NCBI RefSeq assembly: GCF_002964845.1
Contig: NZ_KZ672956.1
Location: forward strand, 101,311-142,842
Origin: Thermus tenuipuniceus
GTDB lineage: Bacteria > Deinococcota > Deinococci > Deinococcales > Thermaceae
Direction of reading: 5' to 3'
Length of the DNA stretch: 41,532 bases
Each line of letters opens with the position of its first letter. Within the stretch, counting starts at the first letter, position 1. Shown in pieces: positions 26,979 through 35,027 of this stretch. The notes below the pieces were generated by a model. That model saw nothing but the letters and a program-made list of their open reading frames with translations, was not told the origin of the DNA and ran no database searches. The translations under genes were made by a program, and so were the position numbers.

Positions 26979-27734
26979 TCACCGTCTCCTGCCGGAGGGA
27001 CGGAGGTACCGCCAGGAAGTCCATAAAAGCACCATGGCGAAGACCAGGCGCAAGGTGGCCTCGGGTAGAAAGTGGGCGGCCTCGCCTCCCAAAAAGGTAC
27101 CTAGGAACACCCCAGGTACCAGGCCAGGGGTCAGGAGGGTATCCACGTTGCCCAGGCGGTAGTGGGTATGGGCCCCCACCAGGCTGGCGGGTACCATGGC
27201 GAGGAGGCTCGTGCCCTGGGCGGTGTGCTGGTCCATGCCCAAGACCAGGACCATGGCCGGGACCATGATGGTCCCTCCTCCCACCCCCATCATGCCCGAG
27301 AGGAAGCCGGTGAGGCCTCCCGCCAGGAGGAGGGTGAGGTCCTCCCAAACCTCGCCCCGCACCAGGCCCACGGGGGCCAGGTAGGGCTTAAGGAGAAGCA
27401 AAAGGGAAACGAAAAGGAGGAAGAGGCCGAAAGCCCGCTTGAGGTCCTTTTCCGCCAGGCCGTGGGCGTAGCGGGCCCCTAGGCGGGCGGTGAGGATGGC
27501 GGTGGCCGCCAAGAACAAGGCGGCCTTAAGGCTCAAGGACCCCTGGAGCCCGTAGGTGAAAGCCCCCATAAGCCCGGTGAAGAAGACCGCCACCAGGCTG
27601 GTGCCGTGGGCCTTGTGCTGGGAAAGCCTGAGAATCCCCACCATCAGGGGGATCATCACCGTGCCTCCCCCAAGCCCCACGAGCCCCCCAAAGCCCCCAC
27701 CGAGAAGGCCGATGACGAAGCTCATGGGGCTCAT
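26979..27734 (-). CDS. TauE/SafE-family membrane transporter (251 aa)
   Basis: Seven or eight hydrophobic helices carry the two duplicated TauE/SafE motifs: [20 protein letters not shown] near the N-terminus and [20 protein letters not shown] in the second half, each followed by a TSL motif ([16 protein letters not shown]). The family exports sulfite, sulfoacetate or other small organic anions; the substrate here is unknown. The ATG at 27734 overlaps the stop of the upstream hydroxyacid dehydrogenase as ATGA, so it is translationally coupled. An in-frame ATG at 27725 is also possible. The pairing could mean export of a hydroxy- or keto-acid (inference). Confidence 0.85.
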   Translation of the reverse strand: MSPMSFVIGLLGGGFGGLVGLGGGTVMIPLMVGILRLSQHKAHGTSLVAVFFTGLMGAFTYGLQGSLSLKAALFLAATAILTARLGARYAHGLAEKDLKRAFGLFLLFVSLLLLLKPYLAPVGLVRGEVWEDLTLLLAGGLTGFLSGMMGVGGGTIMVPAMVLVLGMDQHTAQGTSLLAMVPASLVGAHTHYRLGNVDTLLTPGLVPGVFLGTFLGGEAAHFLPEATLRLVFAMVLLWTSWRYLRPSGRRR

Positions 27735-28678
27735 ACTACCGGGTTTGGCGGCTCCCAGCCCTCCAGCACGGCGAGGAGGTTCGCCACCGCTATTTCCGCC
27801 ATGCGCTCCCGGGTTCGCCTTCCTGCCGAGCCGATGTGGGGGGTGATGACGGCGTTGAGGAGGGTGTAAAGGGGATGCCCTGGGGGCAAGGGCTCGGGGT
27901 CGGTGACGTCCAAGCCTGCCCCAAAGAGGTGCCCGTTCAGGGCCTCCACCAGGGCTTCGGTGTCCACCAGGCCGCCCCGGGCGGTGTTGAGGAGGATGGC
28001 CCCCGGCTTCATGGCGAGGAGCCGCTTGCGGTCCATGAGCCGGCGGGTTTCCGGGGTGAGGGGGACGTGGAGGCTCACGATGTCGGATGTGGCCAGGAGT
28101 TCCTCCAGGGGAAGGTAGGGGTAAGGCAGGGGCTTAGGGGTGCGGCTATGGTAGACCACCTTCATCCCGAAGGCCTCGGCCCTTTTGGCCACCGCCTGGC
28201 CGATACGGCCCATGCCCACGATGCCTAAAGTGGCGCCCTGAAGGTCCAGTCCCAGGAGGAGTTCGGGGTGCCAGGCCCGCCAAAGGCCTTTTCGGGCATA
28301 GTCCACTCCCTCCACCACCCGCCTGGCCACCGCCAGGAGGAGGGCTAGGGTGAGGTCGGCGGTGGCCTCGGTGAGGACCCCGGGGGTGTGGGTTACCCGG
28401 ATGCCCCGGGCTTTGGCCGCCTCGAGGTCCACGTGGTCCACCCCCACGCTGTAGCAGGCGATGACCTTTAGTTCCGGGGCGCGGTCCATCACCTCGGCCT
28501 CGATGCGGTCCTCCACGGTGGGGATGAGGCCGATGGCTCCTTCCACCTTCTTGAGAAGGTCCTCCCGGGGGAGGAAAAACCCCTCGTGGACTTCCAGATG
28601 GTAACCTTTCTCCTGGATGCGGTCCAAGGCATTGCCAGGAAGCCTACGGGTGACCAGAACCTTACTCTTGGGCTTCAG
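27731..28678 (-). CDS. D-isomer-specific 2-hydroxyacid dehydrogenase, probable CTG start (315 aa)
   Basis: NAD(P)-dependent reductase of glyoxylate, hydroxypyruvate or a similar 2-keto acid. NAD motif [16 protein letters not shown]; catalytic Arg in NTARGGLVD, Glu in DVTDPEPLP and His in ITPHIGSAG. No ATG or GTG lies at the expected N-terminus. The frame is open back to a CTG at 28678 that gives [18 protein letters not shown], the typical family N-terminus (KVLVTRxLPGxAL). GGAGG lies seven bases before it, and the CTG overlaps the vapC stop as CTGA. A TTG at 28627 would delete the first beta strand. I therefore propose CTG initiation, or an ATG-to-CTG change. Coupled downstream to the TauE/SafE gene. 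Confidence 0.88.
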   Translation of the reverse strand: MKPKSKVLVTRRLPGNALDRIQEKGYHLEVHEGFFLPREDLLKKVEGAIGLIPTVEDRIEAEVMDRAPELKVIACYSVGVDHVDLEAAKARGIRVTHTPGVLTEATADLTLALLLAVARRVVEGVDYARKGLWRAWHPELLLGLDLQGATLGIVGMGRIGQAVAKRAEAFGMKVVYHSRTPKPLPYPYLPLEELLATSDIVSLHVPLTPETRRLMDRKRLLAMKPGAILLNTARGGLVDTEALVEALNGHLFGAGLDVTDPEPLPPGHPLYTLLNAVITPHIGSAGRRTRERMAEIAVANLLAVLEGWEPPNPVV

Positions 28679-29076
28679 GGCACCACCTCCAGCTCGGGGA
28701 AGGCAAGCCGGTAGGAGCCAGGGTCAAAGGTGGCTAGGCTTAGGCCGTGGTAAAGAGCGTGGGAGCCGACAAGGAAATCCGCCAGGATGCGCCGAGGCAG
28801 AGAGGTTTTTCGCCTCTTCTGAGCGTAAAGGCCAAAGCGCTCGCCCGCCAGTTCCCATACGGGAAGGGGCATCTCAGACCGCAGGCGGATCCCCAGGCCT
28901 TCAAGGAAAGCCCCTATGAGGGACCACCCTTGCCCGGCGCGAAGTTCAGCGTAAACCGGAGGGCTGATGAAGAGAATCTCCCGGGATAGCTCGTCCAGCA
29001 GGGAGACGGCCTTCTCATGTTGAGCGTCCTGGGGGTCCAGGGCAGCGAGGATGATGTTGGTGTCCAGGCTGATCAC
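28675..29076 (-). CDS. vapC: PIN-domain toxin, VapC-type (133 aa)
   Basis: Predicted Mg2+-dependent ribonuclease of a type II toxin-antitoxin pair. PIN acidic residues: Asp5 in [11 protein letters not shown], Glu in VYAELRAG, Asp in [12 protein letters not shown] and Asp in [11 protein letters not shown]. The length is typical. The GTG start at 29076 overlaps the antitoxin stop as GTGA. The stop overlaps the proposed CTG start of the dehydrogenase. The PIN fold is clear; toxicity is inferred from the pairing with an AbrB-type antitoxin. Confidence 0.85.
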   Translation of the reverse strand: MISLDTNIILAALDPQDAQHEKAVSLLDELSREILFISPPVYAELRAGQGWSLIGAFLEGLGIRLRSEMPLPVWELAGERFGLYAQKRRKTSLPRRILADFLVGSHALYHGLSLATFDPGSYRLAFPELEVVP

Positions 29077-29327
29077 CCCTTGCGCAGTTTCCGGATATAG
29101 CCCACCGCGTCGTGCCCCGTGGTCTTTCCCACGGTCTCGGCTTCCTCGGGATAGGCTTGGAGAAGTTCCCGCAAAAGCTGCCGCACCGGTGGGCGCCAGG
29201 GGCGTAGGCGGATTTCTCCCCCTACCACTTCCACCAGGAGCTTTTCCCCGGGATGGAGACCCAAGGCCTGCCGAACCTCGGCGGGCAAGGTGATCTGGTA
29301 TTTGGGGCTGATGGTGACCGTAGCCAT
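29073..29327 (-). CDS. vapB: AbrB/SpoVT-type antitoxin, VapB (84 aa)
   Basis: The swapped-hairpin DNA-binding domain is at the N-terminus: MATVTISPKYQITLPAEVRQALGLHPGEKLLVEVVGG. The C-terminal ~40 residues, rich in Arg and Glu, would wrap the toxin. The gene is first in a tight chain with vapC. A -10-like TAAGCT lies six bases before the ATG, and AAAGG could be a weak Shine-Dalgarno. Upstream palindromes suggest autoregulation. Confidence 0.88.
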   Translation of the reverse strand: MATVTISPKYQITLPAEVRQALGLHPGEKLLVEVVGGEIRLRPWRPPVRQLLRELLQAYPEEAETVGKTTGHDAVGYIRKLRKG

Positions 29328-29333
29328 GCCTTT

Positions 29334-29360
29334 AGCTTAGCACTAAGCACCAAGCGCTTG
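29334..29360 (-). promoter_or_regulatory. vapBC operator palindromes and -10
   Basis: GCTTAG-CA-CTAAGC (29335-29348) and CAAGCGCTTG (29351-29360) are two adjacent palindromes. The first overlaps TAAGCT (29334-29339, minus strand), six bases before vapB. This is a typical place for a VapBC autorepressor site. Confidence 0.5.
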
Positions 29361-29370
29361 TTGCTTTACG

Positions 29371-30681
29371 TTAAGCTCCCGCAAAGGAAAGCTCGGCTAC
29401 CGCCACCAAGGGGCTTCCGAAGGCGCTTCCCATCACCTCCCAGTCCAGTTCGTCCCCCACGGCCTCAATAGCCTGGAGAAGATCCAGAAGGTTTCCGGCC
29501 ACGGCAAAGTTTTCCACCGCATACCGCACCTCTCCCTCTTCCACCCAAAGCCCCAGGGCCTGCAGGGAAAAGTCCAGGCTCACGGGGTTGGCCCCGGCGT
29601 GTAGGCCCATGAACTCGGTTATTAGCACGCCCTTTTCCAGGCGCAGGTTGCCCACGGGCTCAAGGAAGAGGTTGGTGGGAGCCACGTCCAGGATTCCGCG
29701 GTAGGTGCGGAAGGCGTGGCCGGTGTTCTCCTGGCCCAGGGCCCTGGCGGTTTCCGCGTTGTGCAGGAAGGTTTTGAAGATCCCCTTCTCCACCACCACC
29801 GTGCGCTGGGCCGGGGTACCTTCGGCGTCAAAGGGGCGGGAAAGGAGGCCCTTTTCCAGGGTGGGGTCGTCCACCAGGGTGACCCATTCCGAGGCGATCC
29901 GCTCCCCAAGCCGGTTTAAGAGGCGGCTTTTGCCTTCCAGGGCACTCTTGGCGGAAAGGGAGCGGGAAAGCACCAGGAGGAGGCCCGCCATGGCCTTGGG
30001 CTCCAGGTAGGCCCGGTAGCGGCCGGTGGGGAGGGGCCTGGCGTTTAAGTGCCTTGCGGTTTTCTCCCGGATTTCCAAGGCGGTGCGTCCGGGGTCCAGG
30101 AGGTGGAACTCCTTGGCCAGCTTGAAGTCCCAGCCTTGCTTGAGGCTTGGGCCATCCCCCATCACCAGGCTACCCCCCATCCCGGCAAGCCCAGTGCGGA
30201 AGGCACCCTCGGCCCCTAAGGTGCTGGAGAGGGCCACCCGGACCTCCTTTTCCATGTAGCCCCCCATGAGGACGCTTCGGGTGCGGGGGTCGTCCCGCAA
30301 GGCCCTTTCCAGTTCCAGGGCGCTTTGCTTCTTGGTTTCCAGGGGAGCGGAAAGGCCCTCCCCCAGAAGATCGTGGCTTCCCAAAGCCTGGCCTAGGGGG
30401 ATGAAGCCTTCCTTATCCGCAAGAAGGGCGTTATCCCTGGCCTCCGATAGGGCCCACTCTAAAGCCTCCGGGGAAAGCTCTTCCGTGTAGGCGTAGCCCA
30501 CGTGGCCTTGGACCACCACCCTGAGGCCGATTCCCCCCTGGCGGGCCTCCTTGATCTCCTCCAGGGTACCTTGCCGGGCCCTTAAGGAAAGCTCCCGCTC
30601 CTCCTGGAAGAGGACTTCCGCCTGAAGGCCCAGTTCCCGGGCCCGCCTCAAGAGGTACCGCTTGGCTTCCTCCAGGGTCAT
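29371..30681 (-). CDS. tldE: TldE/PmbA-like subunit of the TldD/E metalloprotease (436 aa)
   Basis: The partner subunit that lacks the HExxxH zinc motif but shares the fold (EEIKEARQGGIGLRVVVQGHVGYAYT; GVLITEFMGLHAGANPVSLDFSLQALG; NFAVAGNLLDLLQAIEAVG). TldD/E cleaves small unfolded or modified peptides and matures microcin-like peptides in enterobacteria. The ATG overlaps the tldD stop as ATGA, so the pair is made in step. The length is normal. No peptide substrate gene is visible nearby. Confidence 0.93.
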   Translation of the reverse strand: MTLEEAKRYLLRRARELGLQAEVLFQEERELSLRARQGTLEEIKEARQGGIGLRVVVQGHVGYAYTEELSPEALEWALSEARDNALLADKEGFIPLGQALGSHDLLGEGLSAPLETKKQSALELERALRDDPRTRSVLMGGYMEKEVRVALSSTLGAEGAFRTGLAGMGGSLVMGDGPSLKQGWDFKLAKEFHLLDPGRTALEIREKTARHLNARPLPTGRYRAYLEPKAMAGLLLVLSRSLSAKSALEGKSRLLNRLGERIASEWVTLVDDPTLEKGLLSRPFDAEGTPAQRTVVVEKGIFKTFLHNAETARALGQENTGHAFRTYRGILDVAPTNLFLEPVGNLRLEKGVLITEFMGLHAGANPVSLDFSLQALGLWVEEGEVRYAVENFAVAGNLLDLLQAIEAVGDELDWEVMGSAFGSPLVAVAELSFAGA

Positions 30682-32072
30682 GCCCTACCTCCCACCACGA
30701 TTTCCGAGACCAGCACATGGGGCTGGCCCACCTCCACGGGCACCATTCCCGAGAGGCTCCCGCACATCCCGGGAGCGTTTTCCCAGTCCCCCGCCACGGC
30801 CACCACCTTCCTGATGGTCTCCGGTCCCTTGCCCACCAGCATGGCCCCGCGCACGGGTTCCTCCAGGCGCCCGTGGCGGATGATGTATCCCTCCTGCACG
30901 GCGAAGTTGTACTCCCCGCTTCCCGGCTTCACCTGGCCGCCTCCCAACTCCTTGGCGTAGAGGCCGAACTCCACGCTGGTGATGAGGTCTTCCACCTCCT
31001 TGTCCCCCGGGGCGATGAAGGTGTTGCGCATCCTCGAGGTGGGGGCGAAGGTGTAGTCCTGCCTGCGGCCCGAGCCCGTCATGGGGTAGCCGGTGAGGAG
31101 GTGGCCCAGCCGGTCCACCATGTAGCTCTTGAGCACACCCCTTTCTATCAGCACCGTGCGCTCCGTGGGACGGCCCTCGTCGTCCACCTCCGTGGAACCC
31201 CAGGCGTGGGGGAGGGTGCCGTCGTCGATGTAGGTGACGGCAGGGCTCGCCACCTCTTCCCCCAGCTTGTCCGCAAGGACGCTAGCCTTCTTGGCCACGC
31301 TGGTGGTCTCCAAGAGGTGCCCCAGGGCCTCGTGGAAGATAACCCCGCCGAAGGCGTTCCCCACCACCACGGGCATGGTCCCGGCGGGGGCGGGCTTGGC
31401 CCTTAGGTTGGTGAGGGCCTGGCGGGCGGCCTTGGCCCCCACCTCCTTGGGGGGGAAGAGGTCAAAGAGTTCCAGGCCCACGCTCTTGCCGGGTGCTGCG
31501 TAGCCTGTTTGCACCTCCGTGCCGTCTTGGGCCACCGCCAGGACGAAAAGCCGGGTGCGGACCCTCTTTTCCTCGGCCCACGTGCCCTCGGTGTTGGCAA
31601 TCAGGACTTCCTGCTCCCATTCCTGGAGGCTGGCCTCCACCTGCCTTATTTCCGGGGCCATCCGGGCCCCAGCCTCCGCCTCCAGGAGCCTTTCCAGACG
31701 GTAGCGCTTGTCCTTTTCCCCGTAGGACGTCCTGGGGGTGTGAAGGCCCTTGGGGAGAGCCTTGCGGAAGTCCAGGCCTCCAGCGCCCCTCTCGTCCACC
31801 TGCCCCAGGGCTCCCTTGGCCCGGAGAAGGGTTTCCAGGGCTTCCAGGAGGCCTTCGCGGGTGAGCTGGTTGGTGTAGGCGTAGACCACCTCGGTGCCGA
31901 AGAAAAGCCTTATCCCCGCCCCGTAGTCCAGGCCGGAGATGGCCTCCTCCAGGCGGCCTGAACGCACGATCATGCGCCGCCTCCGGGAGCGCTCCGCGTA
32001 GATCTCGGCGAAGTCGGCCCCGCCTTTTAGGGCTTGCCGCAGGAGGGTCTCCACCAGATCTGGGCTTAGCAT
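30678..32072 (-). CDS. tldD: TldD metalloprotease subunit (464 aa)
   Basis: Catalytic zinc subunit: the motif HEALGH (247-252, within GGVIFHEALGHLLE) supplies two zinc ligands, and a Cys near the C-terminus (APGMCGSLSGMVPVEVGQPHVLVSEIVVGG) is the usual third. The N-terminal half has DFAEIYAERSRRRRM and the Gly-rich GAGIRLFFGTEVVYAYTN. No Shine-Dalgarno precedes the ATG at 32072; a -10 box six bases upstream implies a leaderless mRNA. Confidence 0.95.
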   Translation of the reverse strand: MLSPDLVETLLRQALKGGADFAEIYAERSRRRRMIVRSGRLEEAISGLDYGAGIRLFFGTEVVYAYTNQLTREGLLEALETLLRAKGALGQVDERGAGGLDFRKALPKGLHTPRTSYGEKDKRYRLERLLEAEAGARMAPEIRQVEASLQEWEQEVLIANTEGTWAEEKRVRTRLFVLAVAQDGTEVQTGYAAPGKSVGLELFDLFPPKEVGAKAARQALTNLRAKPAPAGTMPVVVGNAFGGVIFHEALGHLLETTSVAKKASVLADKLGEEVASPAVTYIDDGTLPHAWGSTEVDDEGRPTERTVLIERGVLKSYMVDRLGHLLTGYPMTGSGRRQDYTFAPTSRMRNTFIAPGDKEVEDLITSVEFGLYAKELGGGQVKPGSGEYNFAVQEGYIIRHGRLEEPVRGAMLVGKGPETIRKVVAVAGDWENAPGMCGSLSGMVPVEVGQPHVLVSEIVVGGRA

Positions 32073-32078
32073 GGAAGG

Positions 32079-32108
32079 AGGCTAACCCAGGACTGACCCG
32101 CGGGTCAA
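32079..32108 (-). promoter_or_regulatory. tldDE promoter with palindrome over the -35
   Basis: TTGACC (32103-32108), an 18-bp spacer and TAGCCT (32079-32084) on the minus strand, with ATG six bases later. The 14-bp perfect palindrome TGACCCGCGGGTCA (32094-32107) overlaps the -35 and is a candidate operator. Confidence 0.65.
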
Positions 32109-32150
32109 CTCCTTGGGGAAGGATTCCCTGGAGGACTCCTTTGGGGGGTG

Positions 32151-33050
32151 TCACGCAGGTTCTGCCGGGGTGAGGTGGAGGAGGGTGTAGACCGCCCTTT
32201 CCAGGGCCAGCCAGGGATCCTTGCCCTCCTTGGCCCGGCGCTCTGCCTGGATCAAGGCCTCCAGGCTGGCCTCGAGGGCTTCCTTGGGGAGACCTCGAGC
32301 CAGCTCCAGCGCCCTTTTGGCCGCGTAGGGATGGGCCTCGAGGCGGGCGAGGTCTTCCTCCTTGGGCCTGGGGTTTTCCTCAAGGAGCATCCAGGCCCGG
32401 GCCAGAAGGGAAAACTGCCAGGCGAAGGCCCCAAGGAGCCTTAGGGGCTCCTCCCCCTCCTCCTTTAGCCGCCTTAGGTGGCGGAAGGCGGCCTTGGCAT
32501 CCCCTTCCAAAACCGCCCGCACCAGGTCAAACCCGCTTACAGGGGGCTTTAGGGCCACCACCCGCTCCACCTTTTCCAGGGTGAGGGGAGGGGAGAGGAG
32601 GGCAAGCTTCTCCAGCTCCCGTTCCAGGGCCTCGAGGTCCCCCTCCAGAGAGGCCAGGTACTGGGCGATGCCGGCGGGTAGCCTGAATCCCAGCCGCTTG
32701 GCCCGGTTTTCCAGGTGGCGGACGAGGTCCTTGCCCTTCGGGGTGGGGAAGTCCCGCCTTTCTCGGGTTCGGTAGAAGGCGGCCCGGGCGGTGGTGGGCT
32801 TGGGGTCAAGGAGGAGCACGGCCACCTCCTCGGGGGCGCTTTCCAGGAGGGGCTTCAACGCCCTCCACTCCCCGTCGCTCACCTCCCTCAGGTCCAGCAT
32901 GGCCCCGGCTTGCCCGAAAAGCCCGGGGCTTAGGGCCTCGGCCAGGGCTTCAGGGGTGGGCTCGGTGAAGTGGGTGAGGCCCCGAAGGGAGGCCTCCTGG
33001 AGGAGGGCCTCCTTGGCCAGAAAGGGGTCTCCCGTGAAGGCGATGACCAT
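32151..33050 (-). CDS. holA: DNA polymerase III delta subunit (299 aa)
   Basis: Clamp-loader wrench subunit that opens the beta clamp. The sequence follows T. thermophilus HolA closely from MVIAFTGDPFLAKEALLQEA, through the degenerate AAA+ domain (AVLLLDPKPTTARAAFY, GKDLVRHLENRAKRLG, QYLASLEGDLEALERELEKLAL), to the helical collar domain (LLGAFAWQFSLLARAWMLL). As usual for delta, there is no Walker A. The start at 33050 is supported by the conserved N-terminus. It lies between tldD and the acyl-CoA dehydrogenase with short gaps and could share the latter's transcript. Confidence 0.96.
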   Translation of the reverse strand: MVIAFTGDPFLAKEALLQEASLRGLTHFTEPTPEALAEALSPGLFGQAGAMLDLREVSDGEWRALKPLLESAPEEVAVLLLDPKPTTARAAFYRTRERRDFPTPKGKDLVRHLENRAKRLGFRLPAGIAQYLASLEGDLEALERELEKLALLSPPLTLEKVERVVALKPPVSGFDLVRAVLEGDAKAAFRHLRRLKEEGEEPLRLLGAFAWQFSLLARAWMLLEENPRPKEEDLARLEAHPYAAKRALELARGLPKEALEASLEALIQAERRAKEGKDPWLALERAVYTLLHLTPAEPA

Positions 33051-33069
33051 GCCCGCCGTTTCCAGACTC

Positions 33070-34227
33070 CTAAAGGGCGTTCAGCCCCGTGGCCTCCCTT
33101 CCTAAGACCAGGGTGTGGATGTCGTGGGTGCCCTCGTAGGTGTAGACGGTTTCCAGGTTGAGCATGTGGCGGATGGCGTGGTACTCCAGGGTGATGCCGC
33201 TTCCCCCCAGGATGTCCCGGGCCAGGCGGGCGGCCTTCAGGGCCTTCATCACGTTCTGCCGCTTGGCCAGGGAAACCTGGGCCGGCGTTAGCTTTCCCTC
33301 GTCCTTGAGCCGGGCAAGCCGCCAGGCGAGGAGGAGGCCCTCGGTGTGGTCGGCAAGCATCTCCGCCAGCTTGGCCTGCACCAGCTGCTTCTTGGCGATG
33401 GGCTCGCCGAAGGCGCTCCGGCTTTTGGCGAACTCCACCGCCTCGGTGTACACCGCCTCCAAGGCCCCCAGAACCCCCCAGGCGATGCCGAAGCGGGCTT
33501 GGGTGAGGCAGGAAAGGGGGGCCTTGAGGCCCTCGGCCTTGGGCAGGCGCAAGGCCTCGGGCACCCGCACCTCCTCCAGGATGAGCTCGCTGGTCACCGA
33601 GGCCCTTAGGCTCATCTTGTGCTTCACCTCCCGGGCCTGGAAGCCCGGGGTGTCGGTGGGGACGATGAAGCCCAGGACCCGCCCCTCCTCGTCCTTGGCC
33701 CAGATGATGGCGATATGGGCCAAGTTGCCGTTGGTGATCCACATCTTGGTGCCGTTTAGGACCCAGGTGTCCCCCTCCCGGCGCGCCCGGGTCTTCATGT
33801 TGCCGTAGGGGTCGGAGCCCCCATCGGGCTCGGTGAGGCCGAAGCAGCCCACCATCTCCCCCCGGGCCAGCTTAGGCAGGAACTCCCGCTTCTGCTCCTC
33901 GCTGCCAAAGGCGTAGATGGGGTACATGACCAAAGAGCTTTGCACGCTCACAAAGCTCCTAAGCCCCGAGTCCACCCGTTCCAGCTCGTAGGCGATCAGC
34001 CCGTAGGCAGCGCTGGAAACCCCTGCTCCCCCGTACTCCGGGGGCAGGGTGGGGCCTAGGAAGCCCAGCTCCGCGAACCGGGGTATGAGGTGGGTGGGGA
34101 AGATCCCTTCCTCCCACCAGTCGCGGATGTGGGGCAGGGCTTCCTTTTCCAGGAAGCGGCGGGCGGCCTTTTGGATCTCCCTTTCCTCGGGGGTGAGGAG
34201 GTCTTCTAGGGCGTAAAAGTCCAGCAT
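33070..34227 (-). CDS. Acyl-CoA dehydrogenase, glutaryl-CoA dehydrogenase type (385 aa)
   Basis: FAD-dependent desaturase. The signature GCFGLTEPDGGSDP, the loop WITNGNLAHIAIIWAK and the C-terminal YEGTHDIHTLVLGREATGLNAL, which includes the likely catalytic Glu, match the glutaryl-CoA dehydrogenase group, which also decarboxylates to crotonyl-CoA. The Arg in the active-site region (LERVDSGLRSFVSVQSSL) is also typical of that group. I chose the ATG at 34227 with GAGGTG upstream. The metabolic context (lysine or aromatic degradation) is not shown by the neighbours. Confidence 0.93.
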   Translation of the reverse strand: MLDFYALEDLLTPEEREIQKAARRFLEKEALPHIRDWWEEGIFPTHLIPRFAELGFLGPTLPPEYGGAGVSSAAYGLIAYELERVDSGLRSFVSVQSSLVMYPIYAFGSEEQKREFLPKLARGEMVGCFGLTEPDGGSDPYGNMKTRARREGDTWVLNGTKMWITNGNLAHIAIIWAKDEEGRVLGFIVPTDTPGFQAREVKHKMSLRASVTSELILEEVRVPEALRLPKAEGLKAPLSCLTQARFGIAWGVLGALEAVYTEAVEFAKSRSAFGEPIAKKQLVQAKLAEMLADHTEGLLLAWRLARLKDEGKLTPAQVSLAKRQNVMKALKAARLARDILGGSGITLEYHAIRHMLNLETVYTYEGTHDIHTLVLGREATGLNAL

Positions 34228-34266
34228 GGGGCACCTCGGCACCAGTCTACCCCCTTGGGGCGTTCC

Positions 34267-34383
34267 CTAAGCCAGGGGATGCCGAGGGACCGGGCACGGA
34301 GGTTGTTTTGCCAAAGGGGGGGCGGCTTGCCCGTGACCCCTCTGGGACCCCCGTCGTGGCGCAGGCCACGACGGGGTACTCAG
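34267..34383 (-). repeat. MITE-like hairpin repeat, copy R1
   Basis: Minus-strand copy of the repeat also at 36370-36577 and 41042-41147. Its head (CTGAGTACCCCGTCGTGG, complementary arm CCACGACGGGG) ends at 34383, overlapping the stop codon of the HMA-like gene. The middle GGGCAAGCCGCC and CAACCTCCGTGC match the other copies. The far end is less clear; CTTAG at 34267-34271 may be the terminal motif after a small insertion. No gene lies in 34228-34379. Confidence 0.7.
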
Positions 34384-34589
34384 AGCATGCCCGCCAGAAA
34401 GCCCTCTTCCCGGATGGTGCGGAGGAGGTCCATCACCGTGAGGACCTGAGGGTCGTACTCCACCAGGACCTGGGCGGGGCCGGTGGCCTGGACCTGGGAG
34501 GTGCCCTCGAGGTCCCGTAGCGCCCTAAGGATCCGCTCCATCCCCTCGGGGGTAGGCTCTCCCCGGATGCCGATGAGAACCCGGTTCAT
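34380..34589 (-). CDS. HMA-like ferredoxin-fold protein without CxxC (69 aa)
   Basis: The predicted beta-alpha-beta-beta-alpha-beta order (MNRVLIGIRG, helix to RALRDLEG, TSQVQATGPAQVLVEYDP, helix MDLLRTIREEG, FLAGML) fits heavy-metal-associated (HMA) domains, including the typical VEYDP turn. The first loop reads GEPTPEG instead of the CxxC metal site, so it probably does not bind copper. A -10 box lies seven bases before the ATG. The large frame 34380-34856 in the same phase was rejected. Confidence 0.7.
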   Translation of the reverse strand: MNRVLIGIRGEPTPEGMERILRALRDLEGTSQVQATGPAQVLVEYDPQVLTVMDLLRTIREEGFLAGML

Positions 34590-34594
34590 GATCC

Positions 34595-35020
34595 CTATTC
34601 TAGGACGCCCCGGGTTTCCCCCCTCTGTCCCCGGCTCCCCAGGACCCTCACCGCCAGGACCAAGGGTCCGATGGCAAATCCCTGGGCCTGTAAGGCCGCT
34701 TGAAGGTCCTCCCGTTTGGGGTCCAGGTGCAGGGCCACCTCGTAAACCCCGGCGTCGTAGGCGCTTTTCACCGCGGCGGCCAGGAGGCCCTCCAGGACCA
34801 CCTGGTTCCTGCCCTCTATCCGGGTGACGAGGACCGTGGTGGCCTCTCCCTGCCACACCGCCTGAGCAAGGGTGAAGCCCATGGGCTCCTCCCCCTCTTC
34901 CGCTAGGAAGGAGTGGCCGGTGCGGGCGAAAAAGCGCACAGCGCCCAGGCTCAAGGGCCGGCTTCCCGCCACCCGGTTGAGGAGGTCCAGATCCAGCTCG
35001 GTGAAAGGACGGAAGCGCAT
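34595..35020 (-). CDS. GNAT-like / DUF1999-like protein (141 aa)
   Basis: The protein begins MRFRPFTELDLDLLNRVAGSRPLSLGAVRFFARTGHSFLAEEGEEPMGFTLAQ, a layout like a small GNAT acetyltransferase, and ends VALHLDPKREDLQAALQAQGFAIGPLVLAVRVLG. It resembles the Deinococcus/Thermus-restricted DUF1999 proteins, but I am not certain. The ATG at 35020 lies seven bases after the vWA gene's stop, so the two are co-transcribed. Substrate and role are unknown. Confidence 0.7.
   Translation of the reverse strand: MRFRPFTELDLDLLNRVAGSRPLSLGAVRFFARTGHSFLAEEGEEPMGFTLAQAVWQGEATTVLVTRIEGRNQVVLEGLLAAAVKSAYDAGVYEVALHLDPKREDLQAALQAQGFAIGPLVLAVRVLGSRGQRGETRGVLE
34597..34602 (-). promoter_or_regulatory. -10 box of the HMA-like gene
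   Basis: TAGAAT on the minus strand, seven bases before the ATG at 34589, overlapping the stop region of the preceding gene. It implies a leaderless or nearly leaderless mRNA. Confidence 0.45.
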
Positions 35021-35027
35021 GGGCCCA

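Noticed and set aside
34380-34856. Long minus frame of 158 codons starting at 34856
   Set aside because: The upstream half overlaps the DUF1999-like gene in another phase; only the last 69 codons, from the ATG at 34589, look like a protein.
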